A DNA stretch of 64,000 nucleotides from JAHDHW01 sp963793295 (lineage in GTDB: Bacteria > Bacteroidota > Bacteroidia > Chitinophagales > Saprospiraceae), in assembly GCA_963793295.1 (NCBI GenBank), contig CAWBZX010000035.1, positions 23,378 to 87,377 of the forward strand, given 5' to 3'. Positions 17,951 through 26,423 of the stretch are shown in pieces. The notes under the pieces were generated by a model. That model ran no database searches, was not told the DNA's origin, and worked only from the letters and a program-made list of their open reading frames with translations. The position numbers were made by a program, and so were the translations under genes. Positions within the stretch are counted from its first letter, which is position 1. Every line of letters starts with the position of its first letter.

Positions 17951-20740
17951 TTATTTCCCTCTGATCAATTGGATGTATCCGCTCAATAAATCCAAACTTG
18001 GAACAATGCCACTTACCCGTTGTTCAAATACGGTGCAAGAGTAATAATAAACGCCTTCCGCCAGATCTTCTCCTCTGAGATTTTTTCCATCCCAGTTGAT
18101 GTTTGGATCAGTTGTTTCATGAACTAGTTCCCCCCAGCGGTTATAAATAGCCATTTCAATATGATCCACAAAACAATAAGGAAAAGGAACAAAAAGGTCA
18201 TTGGAACCATCACCATTTGGTGTAAATACATTTGGTAAATTATAGATCGGACAATTATCCACACAAACGATATTGCTGAATTTGCTTTCATTGAAAAACG
18301 TATCAACAGCAGTAACGGCATAACAGCCGGCAATTCCTACATCAGGTTTGTGTTCATATTCTGTGATCGTCGAATTTGTGATCGTTTCGATTAACTCAAA
18401 TTCTCCTCCAGCTACACTTGAAAAATAAATATTGTATGTAACCACATCATCAGTCTCCTGGCAAAGTTCCATTGGATTAATCCAATCAAGGCTATTCACT
18501 AAATTCTCTTCTGCTTCGCAATTTACCGAAGTAGAACCACTTGCTTCATCACAAATATTGGTTACTTCAAGGATTGGAGGGCATGGTGGAATAGTGTCAA
18601 GTGGAATTCCACAAGCCTCTTGAGAGTTGTTAAATAATGGAGTGACAACTCGCGGGATGCCATAAGTTCCTTCTGTTCTCACATAATAGCAATATTTTCT
18701 ACCATTAATGAGGTTTTGATCAGAATAGAAAGGCTCTGTCGTAGTGGCAATAGAGTCCCAGGTATTTGATGCATTTAAGCGATAAACGATGTATTCTGAA
18801 TTATCCCAGGGGACATCATAATCCCAGCTAAGATTATTGATTTCATCAGTTGAGGCGATATTGAGAAATACTGAAGAAGCCGAAGCAGCATAACCTAAAG
18901 TATCTGCCTTATCGTTGATATAAAACGCAACAATGTAGCTATAAGGACTAGTCTCAGTATCAATACCAGTATCGTTAAAAATGGTGTCGTTTGCATTAGT
19001 AAAAAATTCGCTGGTAAAAGATGCGCCGGTTACGGGTTGGAATTCTGCTAAATTATCAGTGATGCCATTGGCTCTCAACAATTCATAGGTATAAGGTCCC
19101 GGATTTTGTAGGGTGTCTAAATCCTCAGGATCCGGTTTTGACCAGCGTACATATATTTCACCGTTATTGGCATCTGTATTCAGAACACTAACATTGGTGA
19201 TCAAAGGAATATCACGGCTCAGTTGCACACATACCTCATCTGAGGCTAGGCCTTCCACCCAGTTATATTCAAATCCTGCTGAAGAAATTCGAGCAAATTC
19301 AGCTTGAACTCTGTAACAATAGGTTCGGCCTCTTTCTACATCATTATCCTGATAAAAATATCGGTCGTTGAGAATGTCCTGAATCGGTATTGAAGTCAAT
19401 TTTTTGTAACCTTTTCCGGAAAGTCCGGGATCGCAGGTATCCAAAATAAAGGTGTTGTTTTCTTTGCGCCAAACCGTAAAGCCACGGAAATACTCAAAGG
19501 CTGCATCCTCACAAAAATATGGATTGGCCCATGAGATTTCTACCAGTTCATTTCCTGGAACAGCCTGAACATCTTCCGGAGGTGGCCCGACAACTTTAAT
19601 TCTAACCATTTTTAAAGTTGAAAGATAAAGGGTGTCGAGACTTTGATCTATTATTGGAAAATTGTCAGCAGCACGGAATATGACGGTATAAAACTGATCA
19701 GCAATGTGTTCACATTTTGTTTCCCATCTAAACACACCGGTCAAAGGTTGATTCTGAAAACCCGGAGCTACTGAAAGCGTAGCAGGGCTAATATTAAATT
19801 CGAAAGGTGCTCCAAATGCAATTAAATCTACTTTTTGATTAGGTTCAGTTGATGGTGCTGTTACAACAACATCCAGCTCGATTATTTCTCCGGCAATAAC
19901 ACAAATCTGATCTATTGTTTCAATCTCAGGAGGCATATTGTCACATTCTTCTACCAAAATCTGCATATCTCTGATTAAAGTATCAATTGCCACTCCTGCC
20001 CGAAATTGGATGACAAACATAGCGATATTATACTCGCCTGCCACTTGTGGAGAATTCCAATAGAAATCTCCCGTGGACTCATCAAAGTTAACAATGTTCA
20101 TTCCTGGAGGATTGGTATTGATCTCGTAGGGCCATTTGTAGTTTGGAACTTCAGTATCCACATCTTGTAATGGAACAATCAAACGGTATGCAAGGCTATC
20201 TCCATCAGGATCAAATGCTCCGGGGTTATGCAAAAAAGGCTGATCAACACAAGCAATATCAATTGGCGGCACGGTTAATATTGGAGAATTATTTGGTCCT
20301 TGAAATATCGGGTTGAAAAAGGTGACCGTAGTTTGCAAATGAAAAGGAACCATATCAGAAGCCGGAGAATTCACATTAAGGATGCCTGCATTCCTGTTAG
20401 GATCGGTCATAGAAATGGTGTATCGGGCTTGTCCTGCATAGGTATGTTGCATGACATAATAATTCACTTTAGTATCATTCGGCAATAACGTTCCATTGCC
20501 ATTGATACGTCCAATCCGGTCGGTATTTCCATCACCCCAATTAATATCCAGCGTATCGCGGTCAGCAGCAACACTACTGCTTTTTGTATAAGTGGTTATC
20601 GTTACTTCAATGGTAAGTCCGCCGATTACTTTGTAAGTAATTTCACCAGCACGATTGTGAGTGGCCATAGCATCATTAGCGATAAAAAGGACGAAGAGAG
20701 AAGAAAAGAATGATATAAGTCCTGGTATACTTCGAAACAT
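17951..20740 (-). CDS. Secreted multidomain protein with gliding-motility-associated (type B) C-terminal domain
   Basis: This 929-residue protein has a signal peptide (about residues 1-26, ending NDAMA) and a C-terminal domain from about residue 834 (NLPNVFTPNGDGSNDLF, IYNRWGELV, INWDGKN, EGVYYYSCTVF). That is the type B CTD that directs export through the type IX secretion system. The middle holds beta-sandwich modules, some resembling fibronectin III (ISWANPYF, VRWSKPDP, YRVQAEF) and one with FDPDGDSLAYRLIVP, cadherin/PKD-like. No catalytic motif was seen. It probably acts at the cell surface as an adhesin or scaffold. The start is supported by the signal peptide. Confidence 0.8.
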   Translation of the reverse strand: MFRSIPGLISFFSSLFVLFIANDAMATHNRAGEITYKVIGGLTIEVTITTYTKSSSVAADRDTLDINWGDGNTDRIGRINGNGTLLPNDTKVNYYVMQHTYAGQARYTISMTDPNRNAGILNVNSPASDMVPFHLQTTVTFFNPIFQGPNNSPILTVPPIDIACVDQPFLHNPGAFDPDGDSLAYRLIVPLQDVDTEVPNYKWPYEINTNPPGMNIVNFDESTGDFYWNSPQVAGEYNIAMFVIQFRAGVAIDTLIRDMQILVEECDNMPPEIETIDQICVIAGEIIELDVVVTAPSTEPNQKVDLIAFGAPFEFNISPATLSVAPGFQNQPLTGVFRWETKCEHIADQFYTVIFRAADNFPIIDQSLDTLYLSTLKMVRIKVVGPPPEDVQAVPGNELVEISWANPYFCEDAAFEYFRGFTVWRKENNTFILDTCDPGLSGKGYKKLTSIPIQDILNDRYFYQDNDVERGRTYCYRVQAEFARISSAGFEYNWVEGLASDEVCVQLSRDIPLITNVSVLNTDANNGEIYVRWSKPDPEDLDTLQNPGPYTYELLRANGITDNLAEFQPVTGASFTSEFFTNANDTIFNDTGIDTETSPYSYIVAFYINDKADTLGYAASASSVFLNIASTDEINNLSWDYDVPWDNSEYIVYRLNASNTWDSIATTTEPFYSDQNLINGRKYCYYVRTEGTYGIPRVVTPLFNNSQEACGIPLDTIPPCPPILEVTNICDEASGSTSVNCEAEENLVNSLDWINPMELCQETDDVVTYNIYFSSVAGGEFELIETITNSTITEYEHKPDVGIAGCYAVTAVDTFFNESKFSNIVCVDNCPIYNLPNVFTPNGDGSNDLFVPFPYCFVDHIEMAIYNRWGELVHETTDPNINWDGKNLRGEDLAEGVYYYSCTVFEQRVSGIVPSLDLLSGYIQLIRGK

Positions 20741-20884
20741 GCGACTATTTTTATTTAAAAATAGAAAATATAAAAAAGAAAGGCAGTATAATAGCTGACA
20801 TAGCTTTTAAAATAAAACGAATGTTTGTAATAAATAGTTTGTAAGATTTTTTACGCTATAACAATTCTAATGTTTGAAAATGTT

Positions 20885-21442
20885 TTAAATAAAATTCTTG
20901 CGACTTTTGCCTTTGCTGAATTTGTCAGTATTAAAATTTTCAGAATTTCCCTTTGGAATAGAAAGCGATTGCCAGTCATCTGATTTTAAAGATTTTATGA
21001 CAAAAACCAATTGGCCGGTGTGATAACTGTAGTGAGCCAACTGTCTGTTCATAGCTTCCAAAATGCTGTGGCCTTCATTACGAATATAAACAATTTTGTC
21101 GAGGTCTTTTCCTTTAAGCGGATCAATAGCTTCAAACAGACATTTCCAGCCTTTTTCCCAGTATTTCAGCATATCGTCCTTTGAATGGAACGTATCTTCA
21201 AATTCTGTTTCCCGATTGCGCCATTCCTTTTCACCATCTGAAGTTAAAAAATCAGTCCATCTTGACAGCATATTTCCAGCCATGTGTTTGACAATAGTTG
21301 CAACATTATTTGAGTTTTCGTCAAACCTGAAATGGATTTTCTCTTCGTCAAGCTGTGCTAAGGCTTTATCTCCCAGTGATTTATAATATTGAAACAGTTT
21401 TTTGGTATTGTCCATGTAGTTTTGTCCGATGGTTTTTGTCAT
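20885..21442 (-). CDS. DinB-superfamily protein of DUF1572 type
   Basis: The 185-residue product resembles the DUF1572 branch of the DinB/YfiT four-helix-bundle superfamily. The N-terminal GQNYMDNTKKLFQYYKSLGDKALAQL, the middle VKHMAGNMLSRWTDFL and the C-terminal LAHYSYHTGQLVFV carry histidines in the usual metal-binding positions. Members bind a divalent metal; some are thiol transferases, but this branch has no assigned substrate. It precedes rfbD on the same strand in transcriptional terms as the last gene of the block, with 21 bases between them. Confidence 0.7.
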   Translation of the reverse strand: MTKTIGQNYMDNTKKLFQYYKSLGDKALAQLDEEKIHFRFDENSNNVATIVKHMAGNMLSRWTDFLTSDGEKEWRNRETEFEDTFHSKDDMLKYWEKGWKCLFEAIDPLKGKDLDKIVYIRNEGHSILEAMNRQLAHYSYHTGQLVFVIKSLKSDDWQSLSIPKGNSENFNTDKFSKGKSRKNFI

Positions 21443-21463
21443 AGCGATGGTATTTGAGATACT

Positions 21464-22339
21464 TTAATTCAGTTCTTGAAGGCATTGTTTAAGGCTCTCT
21501 TCCCAATGTCGAATTTCAATTCCGAAAGTCGTTTTAATTTTTGTTTTGTCCAAAACACTAAAAGGGGGTCTTTTCGCAGGAGTAGGATAATCTGCTGTTT
21601 CAATTTCGTTTACTTTGCAATCCATTTTTTTTATGCGAAAAATAGCTTTTGCAAATTCCGCCCAGTTGGTTGCCCCTTCATTGCTATAATGAAAAATACC
21701 AGTGAGTTTTTCTTTTTTAATCAATCCGGTTTCTACTTTTTGAATGATTGTGAGAACAGCTTTTGCCAGATCATTAGCGTAAGTTGGTGTACCAATCTGA
21801 TCAGCAACGATATTGAGCTCGTCTTTTTCCTTTCCTAAACGAAGCATCGTTTTAACAAAATTATTTCCAAAAGCTGAATAGACCCAAGAGGTTCGAATGA
21901 TCGTAAAAAGTGGATCAATTTGTTCGACTACCTCATCACCAACTCTTTTAGTATGCGCATAAATACTTTGCGGATTGGTTGGGGCAGTTTCCTGGAAAGG
22001 CTTTTTTTGATCGCCGTGATACACATAATCGGTAGATAAATGAAAAAGATGGACCTTGTTTTTAAGGCAGGCTTGAGCCAGGTTTTTTGTACCATTGACA
22101 TTGATCATATAAGCGATTTCAGGCTCGGATTCGGCTTTGTCAACAGCAGTGTATGCTGCGCAATTGATGCAATACTTAAATTCATGTGCTTCAAAAAACG
22201 CGGATACTGCTTTCTGATCGGTAATATCCAACTGATCTCTTCCAACAAAAACAAAACGAAAATCAGTGAATTCCTCAGCTAGCACTTTCAGCTCCTGTCC
22301 AACTTGTCCATTTGCTCCCGTAACTAAGATGTTTGTCAT
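21464..22339 (-). CDS. rfbD: dTDP-4-dehydrorhamnose reductase
   Basis: RfbD makes dTDP-L-rhamnose for surface polysaccharide. The 291-residue product is an extended SDR. GANGQVG (residues 8-14) is the NADPH loop, NCAAYTAVDKAE is the family motif, and YVYHGDQ and the catalytic YAHTK follow. C-terminal FHYSNEGATNWAEFAKAIF is typical. It follows rfbC on the same strand with 66 bases between. rfbA and rfbB are not in the window. Confidence 0.93.
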   Translation of the reverse strand: MTNILVTGANGQVGQELKVLAEEFTDFRFVFVGRDQLDITDQKAVSAFFEAHEFKYCINCAAYTAVDKAESEPEIAYMINVNGTKNLAQACLKNKVHLFHLSTDYVYHGDQKKPFQETAPTNPQSIYAHTKRVGDEVVEQIDPLFTIIRTSWVYSAFGNNFVKTMLRLGKEKDELNIVADQIGTPTYANDLAKAVLTIIQKVETGLIKKEKLTGIFHYSNEGATNWAEFAKAIFRIKKMDCKVNEIETADYPTPAKRPPFSVLDKTKIKTTFGIEIRHWEESLKQCLQELN

Positions 22340-22405
22340 GAAAATTAAAGGTTAAAAAAGGGTATTCAGTATTCAGTTCTTTAACAAATGAATCGTTCTA
22401 AATTT

Positions 22406-22945
22406 TCAACGAAGCTTTTCAAATGCAGGATTCATTTTGTCTTTTTCTGAAAGGATGGCTTTACTTAAATCGATTTCCCAATCGATACCGAGGGAAGGAT
22501 CGTTATACATAATGGCTCCTTCATGCTCTTTGGAATAAAAATTATCACATTTATAAAAGAACTCAGCTGTTTCACTCAAAACAACATAACCATGCGCAAA
22601 GCCGCGAGGAATAAACAGTTGTTTTTTGTTTTCAGCACTCAATCGGATACTGTACCATTTTCCATAGGTTTGCGATTCTTTTCGGATATCAACAACAACG
22701 TCCAGGCATTCCCCTTCAATAACACGGACTAGTTTTGCTTGTTCGAAAGCTCCAAACTGGAAATGCAGCCCCCGCAAAACTCCGAAAGTGGAACGGGCCT
22801 GATTATCTTGTACAAATTTATTTGGTATTCCGGCCTGTTGAAAGGTACGTTCATTATAACTTTCATAAAAATAACCTCTTTCGTCGCCCCATACTTTAGG
22901 TTCGAAAATCATTAGGCCGGGAAAAGGTGTCTCTTGAAAAGGCAT
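22406..22945 (-). CDS. rfbC: dTDP-4-dehydrorhamnose 3,5-epimerase
   Basis: RfbC epimerises dTDP-4-keto-6-deoxyglucose before reduction by RfbD. The 179-residue product shows the cupin-type family blocks: FPGLMIFEPKVWGDERGYFYESY, FVQDNQARSTFGVLRGLHFQ with the catalytic His, FIPRGFAHGYVVLSETAEFFYKC and the YNDPSLGIDW end. The length is normal. It pairs with rfbD in a probable short operon. Confidence 0.94.
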   Translation of the reverse strand: MPFQETPFPGLMIFEPKVWGDERGYFYESYNERTFQQAGIPNKFVQDNQARSTFGVLRGLHFQFGAFEQAKLVRVIEGECLDVVVDIRKESQTYGKWYSIRLSAENKKQLFIPRGFAHGYVVLSETAEFFYKCDNFYSKEHEGAIMYNDPSLGIDWEIDLSKAILSEKDKMNPAFEKLR

Positions 22946-22989
22946 TTATTGATTAGCTTTTTGGATTGGGAGTTTTAAAATTGCATCAC

Positions 22990-24291
22990 TTATTTTTGTC
23001 GGAAGAATATGCCAATTGGAACGCCGGTGAAATTAAAATAGCTACGCAACTGATTCTCAAGGTAGTTTTTATAATTTTCTTTAACATATTTTGGATTGTT
23101 GCAGAAAAAAGCAAAAGCCGGATAATAGGTTGGCAACTGAGTGATGTATTTGATTTTGACAAAGCGGCCGCGATGTGAAGGCGGCGGATATTTTTCAATA
23201 GCTTTTAACATAAGTTCATTGAGCACTGAGGTTTTGATCTTTTGCTGACGATTTTCGTAAACTTCCAATCCAATCTCAATCGTTTTAAAGATGCGTTGTT
23301 TTTCGGTAGCTGAGATAAAAATAATCGGTACATCATCAAAAGGAGCAATTTTTTCCCGTAACTTTTGTTCGTAATCGCGAGCGGTATTTGTTTCTTTTTC
23401 AATCAGATCCCACTTGTTTATCAAAATGATGATTCCCTTATTTCTTTTTCGGGCAAGTCCAAGAATGCTCATATCCTGCCCTTCGATTCCATCCTGAGCG
23501 TCAATCATAAGGATACAAACATCGGATTCTTCCAACGCACGGATGGCTCGCATTACGGAATAAAACTCCAGGTTTTCATGCACCTTTGCTTTCTTTCGAA
23601 TACCGGCGGTGTCTATGATATAAAACTCCTTATCAAATTTTGAATATTTGGTATGAATGCTATCACGGGTTGTACCGGCAATATCGGTGACGATGTTTCT
23701 TTCTTCACCAAGCAGCGCATTGATAAGAGAAGATTTTCCGACATTTGGCCTACCGAGAATAGCAAATTTTGGTAATTCTGTTTGAAAAGGCTCCTCATCA
23801 TCCAATCGTTCAGTGATTGCATCCAAAAGCTCACCCGTACCACTTCCGGTCAGTGAAGAAATAAAAAAGGTGTCTTCAAAACCAAGGCTCCAAAATTCAT
23901 TGGCTTCCAGCATTCGTTTATTATTGTCCACTTTGTTCACAACAAGGAAAACATCTTTCTTTGTGCGACGCAGCATGTTTGCTACTTCTTCGTCCAGGTC
24001 AGTGATTCCGGTCGTTACATCAACAATGAAAATCAAAACATTGGCTTCTTCAATTGCAATTTTTACTTGTGATCGGATCGCGGCTTCGAAGATATCGTCC
24101 GAACTTTCTACAAATCCTCCGGTATCAACGACGGTAAAGGATTTGCCATTCCACTCACTATGTCCATACTGACGATCACGTGTCACCCCGCTTATATCAT
24201 CAATGATTGCCTGTCGTTCTCCAATAAGTCGGTTATACAATGTGGATTTACCAACATTCGGACGTCCAACAATGGCTACTATATTTCCCAT
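22990..24291 (-). CDS. der: GTPase Der (EngA)
   Basis: Der is an essential double GTPase for 50S assembly. The 433-residue product carries two P-loops (GRPNVGKSTLYNRL near residue 8, GRPNVGKSSLINALLG near residue 182), two DTxG switch II motifs (VDTGGFVE, IDTAGIRKKAKV) and two NKxD motifs (NKVDNN, NKWDLIEK). The C-terminal KH-like domain includes PSHRGRFVKIKYITQ. It is in the same orientation as era, 191 bases downstream of it. Confidence 0.96.
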   Translation of the reverse strand: MGNIVAIVGRPNVGKSTLYNRLIGERQAIIDDISGVTRDRQYGHSEWNGKSFTVVDTGGFVESSDDIFEAAIRSQVKIAIEEANVLIFIVDVTTGITDLDEEVANMLRRTKKDVFLVVNKVDNNKRMLEANEFWSLGFEDTFFISSLTGSGTGELLDAITERLDDEEPFQTELPKFAILGRPNVGKSSLINALLGEERNIVTDIAGTTRDSIHTKYSKFDKEFYIIDTAGIRKKAKVHENLEFYSVMRAIRALEESDVCILMIDAQDGIEGQDMSILGLARKRNKGIIILINKWDLIEKETNTARDYEQKLREKIAPFDDVPIIFISATEKQRIFKTIEIGLEVYENRQQKIKTSVLNELMLKAIEKYPPPSHRGRFVKIKYITQLPTYYPAFAFFCNNPKYVKENYKNYLENQLRSYFNFTGVPIGIFFRQK

Positions 24292-24334
24292 TCTACTTTT
24301 AAAAATTTTTGCAAAGATAATAAATTACGAATGG

Positions 24335-24482
24335 TAAAAGATGTATGATGAATGATGAATAAAAAACGAAATGATGAGTATTCAGTTATTAACAGTGAGA
24401 AGTGAATCCGCACATTAAAATATCAAACCAACCAACTTCAAACTTCTTTACTTCCTAACCACTTAACTCCCTGACATCCTAG
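24335..24482. repeat. Low-complexity dispersed repeat between era and der
   Basis: The spacer holds runs such as GTATTCAGTTATTAACAGTG and CACTTAACTCCCTGACATCC. They resemble text in the spacers at 25415-25475 and 30410-30540. No ORF or RNA fold was recognised. Confidence 0.4.
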
Positions 24483-25379
24483 TCACTGTTTGTATCCAAA
24501 ATGCTTGAGCATGCGTTCATCGTCTCTCCAGTTTACTTTAACCTTTACGTGTAATTCGAGAAACACTTTGGATTCGATAAAAGTTTCGATGTCTTTTCGG
24601 GCATCAGTACCTACCTTTTTGATAGCACTTCCGTTTTTGCCAATGATGATCGCTTTTTGTGTTTTACGAGCAACATAAATTGTTGCGGCAATTCGAACCA
24701 GCGGCTCACCGCTTTTGGTTTCCGTTTCATTAAAGGATTCCACGACAACCTCACAGGAATAGGGGATTTCCTGCTGATAGTGTAAAAGGATTTTTTCACG
24801 TATAATTTCACTCACAAAAAACCGCTCCGACTTATCCGTCAACTGATCTTTCGGATAATAAGCAGGGCCTTCTCCCAAATTTTCTAAAACCAATTCGAAT
24901 ACCTTCTCAGTATTAGTTTTATGGAGCGCGGAAATAGGAATCGTTTCTTTGAATGGAATTCGGTCATTCCAGATTTTGATTAGTTCAACAATTTTTTCGG
25001 GCTCTGTTTTATCAATTTTATTGATGATCAAAAACAAAGGCACTTCAATTTTCTTCAAAAGGGCAATAACCGGATCATCATCATCATAGTGTTCGCTCCC
25101 TTCAGTAACGAACAACATCACATCCGCATCATCAAAAGTAGTATGGACAAAACGATTCATGGCTTCCTGCATTCTGTAGGACGGGTCCCGGATAATGCCC
25201 GGCGTATCTGAAAAAATGACCTGGTAATCATCTCCGCTGAGTATTCCGATAATTCGGTGGCGAGTGGTTTGTGGTTTATTGGTGATGATCGACATACGTT
25301 CCCCCACCAAAGCGTTCATGAGGGTAGATTTTCCGACGTTCGGCCGGCCGATGATATTTACAAAGCCAGATTTATGCAT
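24483..25379 (-). CDS. era: GTPase Era
   Basis: Era binds 16S rRNA and helps 30S maturation. The 298-residue product has the P-loop GRPNVGKSTLMNALVG (residues 11-26), the switch I region TNKPQTTRHRI, FSDTPGI (G3), NKIDK (G4) and ISALHKTN (G5). The C-terminal KH domain carries RKTQKAIIIGKNGSAIKKVG. All motifs are intact and the length is normal. Confidence 0.96.
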   Translation of the reverse strand: MHKSGFVNIIGRPNVGKSTLMNALVGERMSIITNKPQTTRHRIIGILSGDDYQVIFSDTPGIIRDPSYRMQEAMNRFVHTTFDDADVMLFVTEGSEHYDDDDPVIALLKKIEVPLFLIINKIDKTEPEKIVELIKIWNDRIPFKETIPISALHKTNTEKVFELVLENLGEGPAYYPKDQLTDKSERFFVSEIIREKILLHYQQEIPYSCEVVVESFNETETKSGEPLVRIAATIYVARKTQKAIIIGKNGSAIKKVGTDARKDIETFIESKVFLELHVKVKVNWRDDERMLKHFGYKQ

Positions 25380-25414
25380 TTATTTTTTTCAATTAAATAA
25401 TGATTTTATTGTAA

Positions 25415-25475
25415 GGAGCAAGAGATCTGATTCTTCTGAGTTCTCGCTGCTCGCTACTGACAACTCAGTTCTCGT
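25415..25475. repeat. Short dispersed repeat copy
   Basis: The spacer includes CTGCTCGCTACTGACAACTC. The core CTCGCTACTGAC recurs at about 30492 in another intergenic spacer, which suggests a degenerate dispersed element. Confidence 0.4.
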
Positions 25476-25481
25476 TTCTAT

Positions 25482-26063
25482 TTATACCAACCGTTTAATA
25501 TCACCATGGACTACAGCTTCTACTGCTTTAAAAACAATTTGAGGTTTTAGTAATCGCCAATTGAAGTGATTGTATCGTTCGCCAAAATTGATAAAATATT
25601 GGAGTCGGGTGTCTTTCATTTCCTGTTCTACATGATCCAGCGAATTGATCAGGCAGACCCAGCCACCTTCTTCGCAAACATCTTCGTACCATTCCTCATA
25701 ATAACAATCATCAGAACCGTGGAAGTTTAATACATTTTCACAGATTAGAATGAATTTGTAGATATGATTTTCGGTGAGGACATCAATGACTTCTCTTTTT
25801 AAAAATTTAACATCATTGTGCAAAGTGTCGTTCCATTCGCCAAGTAATTCTATGATCGCAAAACCCTCCTCGTAATCTGCAAAAAGAATTTTCATATACA
25901 AAGTAGAAGAACCAAAATCATCCCACTGAGGATGGATGAAATAGTTATAAATCTTATGAGTGAAGCCAAATTCGTCATAAGTGCTTTTGTAAAAAGGAGA
26001 CTGATCGTCTTCAGACGCTATATACTGGTCTCTCCATTTAAAATGTGGCTCAATATCGTGCAT
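25482..26063 (-). CDS. Conserved-looking hypothetical protein, 193 residues
   Basis: I do not recognise a family. The 193-residue protein is acidic and rich in aromatic residues (FKWRDQYIASEDDQSPF, CYYEEWYEDVCEEGGW, FGERYNHFNWRLLKP). It has no signal peptide and no membrane segment, so it is probably cytosolic. The ordered amino-acid pattern and an intact frame of this length argue for a real gene. It lies upstream of era in the same orientation, about 100 bases away, with a dispersed repeat between them, so co-transcription is possible but unsupported. Confidence 0.7.
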   Translation of the reverse strand: MHDIEPHFKWRDQYIASEDDQSPFYKSTYDEFGFTHKIYNYFIHPQWDDFGSSTLYMKILFADYEEGFAIIELLGEWNDTLHNDVKFLKREVIDVLTENHIYKFILICENVLNFHGSDDCYYEEWYEDVCEEGGWVCLINSLDHVEQEMKDTRLQYFINFGERYNHFNWRLLKPQIVFKAVEAVVHGDIKRLV

Positions 26064-26423
26064 ATCTTCTTATTTCAACTACAATATTACGCATTAATTA
26101 GAATACAACCCAGAAGGTAATAAAAAGGAATTTATTGTTTTAGATAATGAAATAATGAAAAATCTGGGATATAGAACCATCAGGAATGAAACTTATGCTA
26201 TAAACTAAATGCACCTCAATATTCAAAAATAATTAACCTTGAAATTCAAATTCTCCTCAAAATTAAACATTATCTTTACAGAATAAATTCAAAATAAAAG
26301 GACGGTTTTGTTTTGAAAAGGAAATAAAAATAAAAAATACCCGAAAATTCAACAATATGGAATAAGATTGGTTGTAGATGTTGTATTCATAAAATTATGA
26401 TTTAAGCTTCAAAGATTTCATTT
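26064..26423. other. Divergent intergenic region
   Basis: These 360 bases lie between two divergently oriented genes and must hold both promoters. The sequence is A+T rich. No consensus TAnnTTTG box with a convincing -33 partner, no hairpin and no RNA family was recognised. Confidence 0.4.
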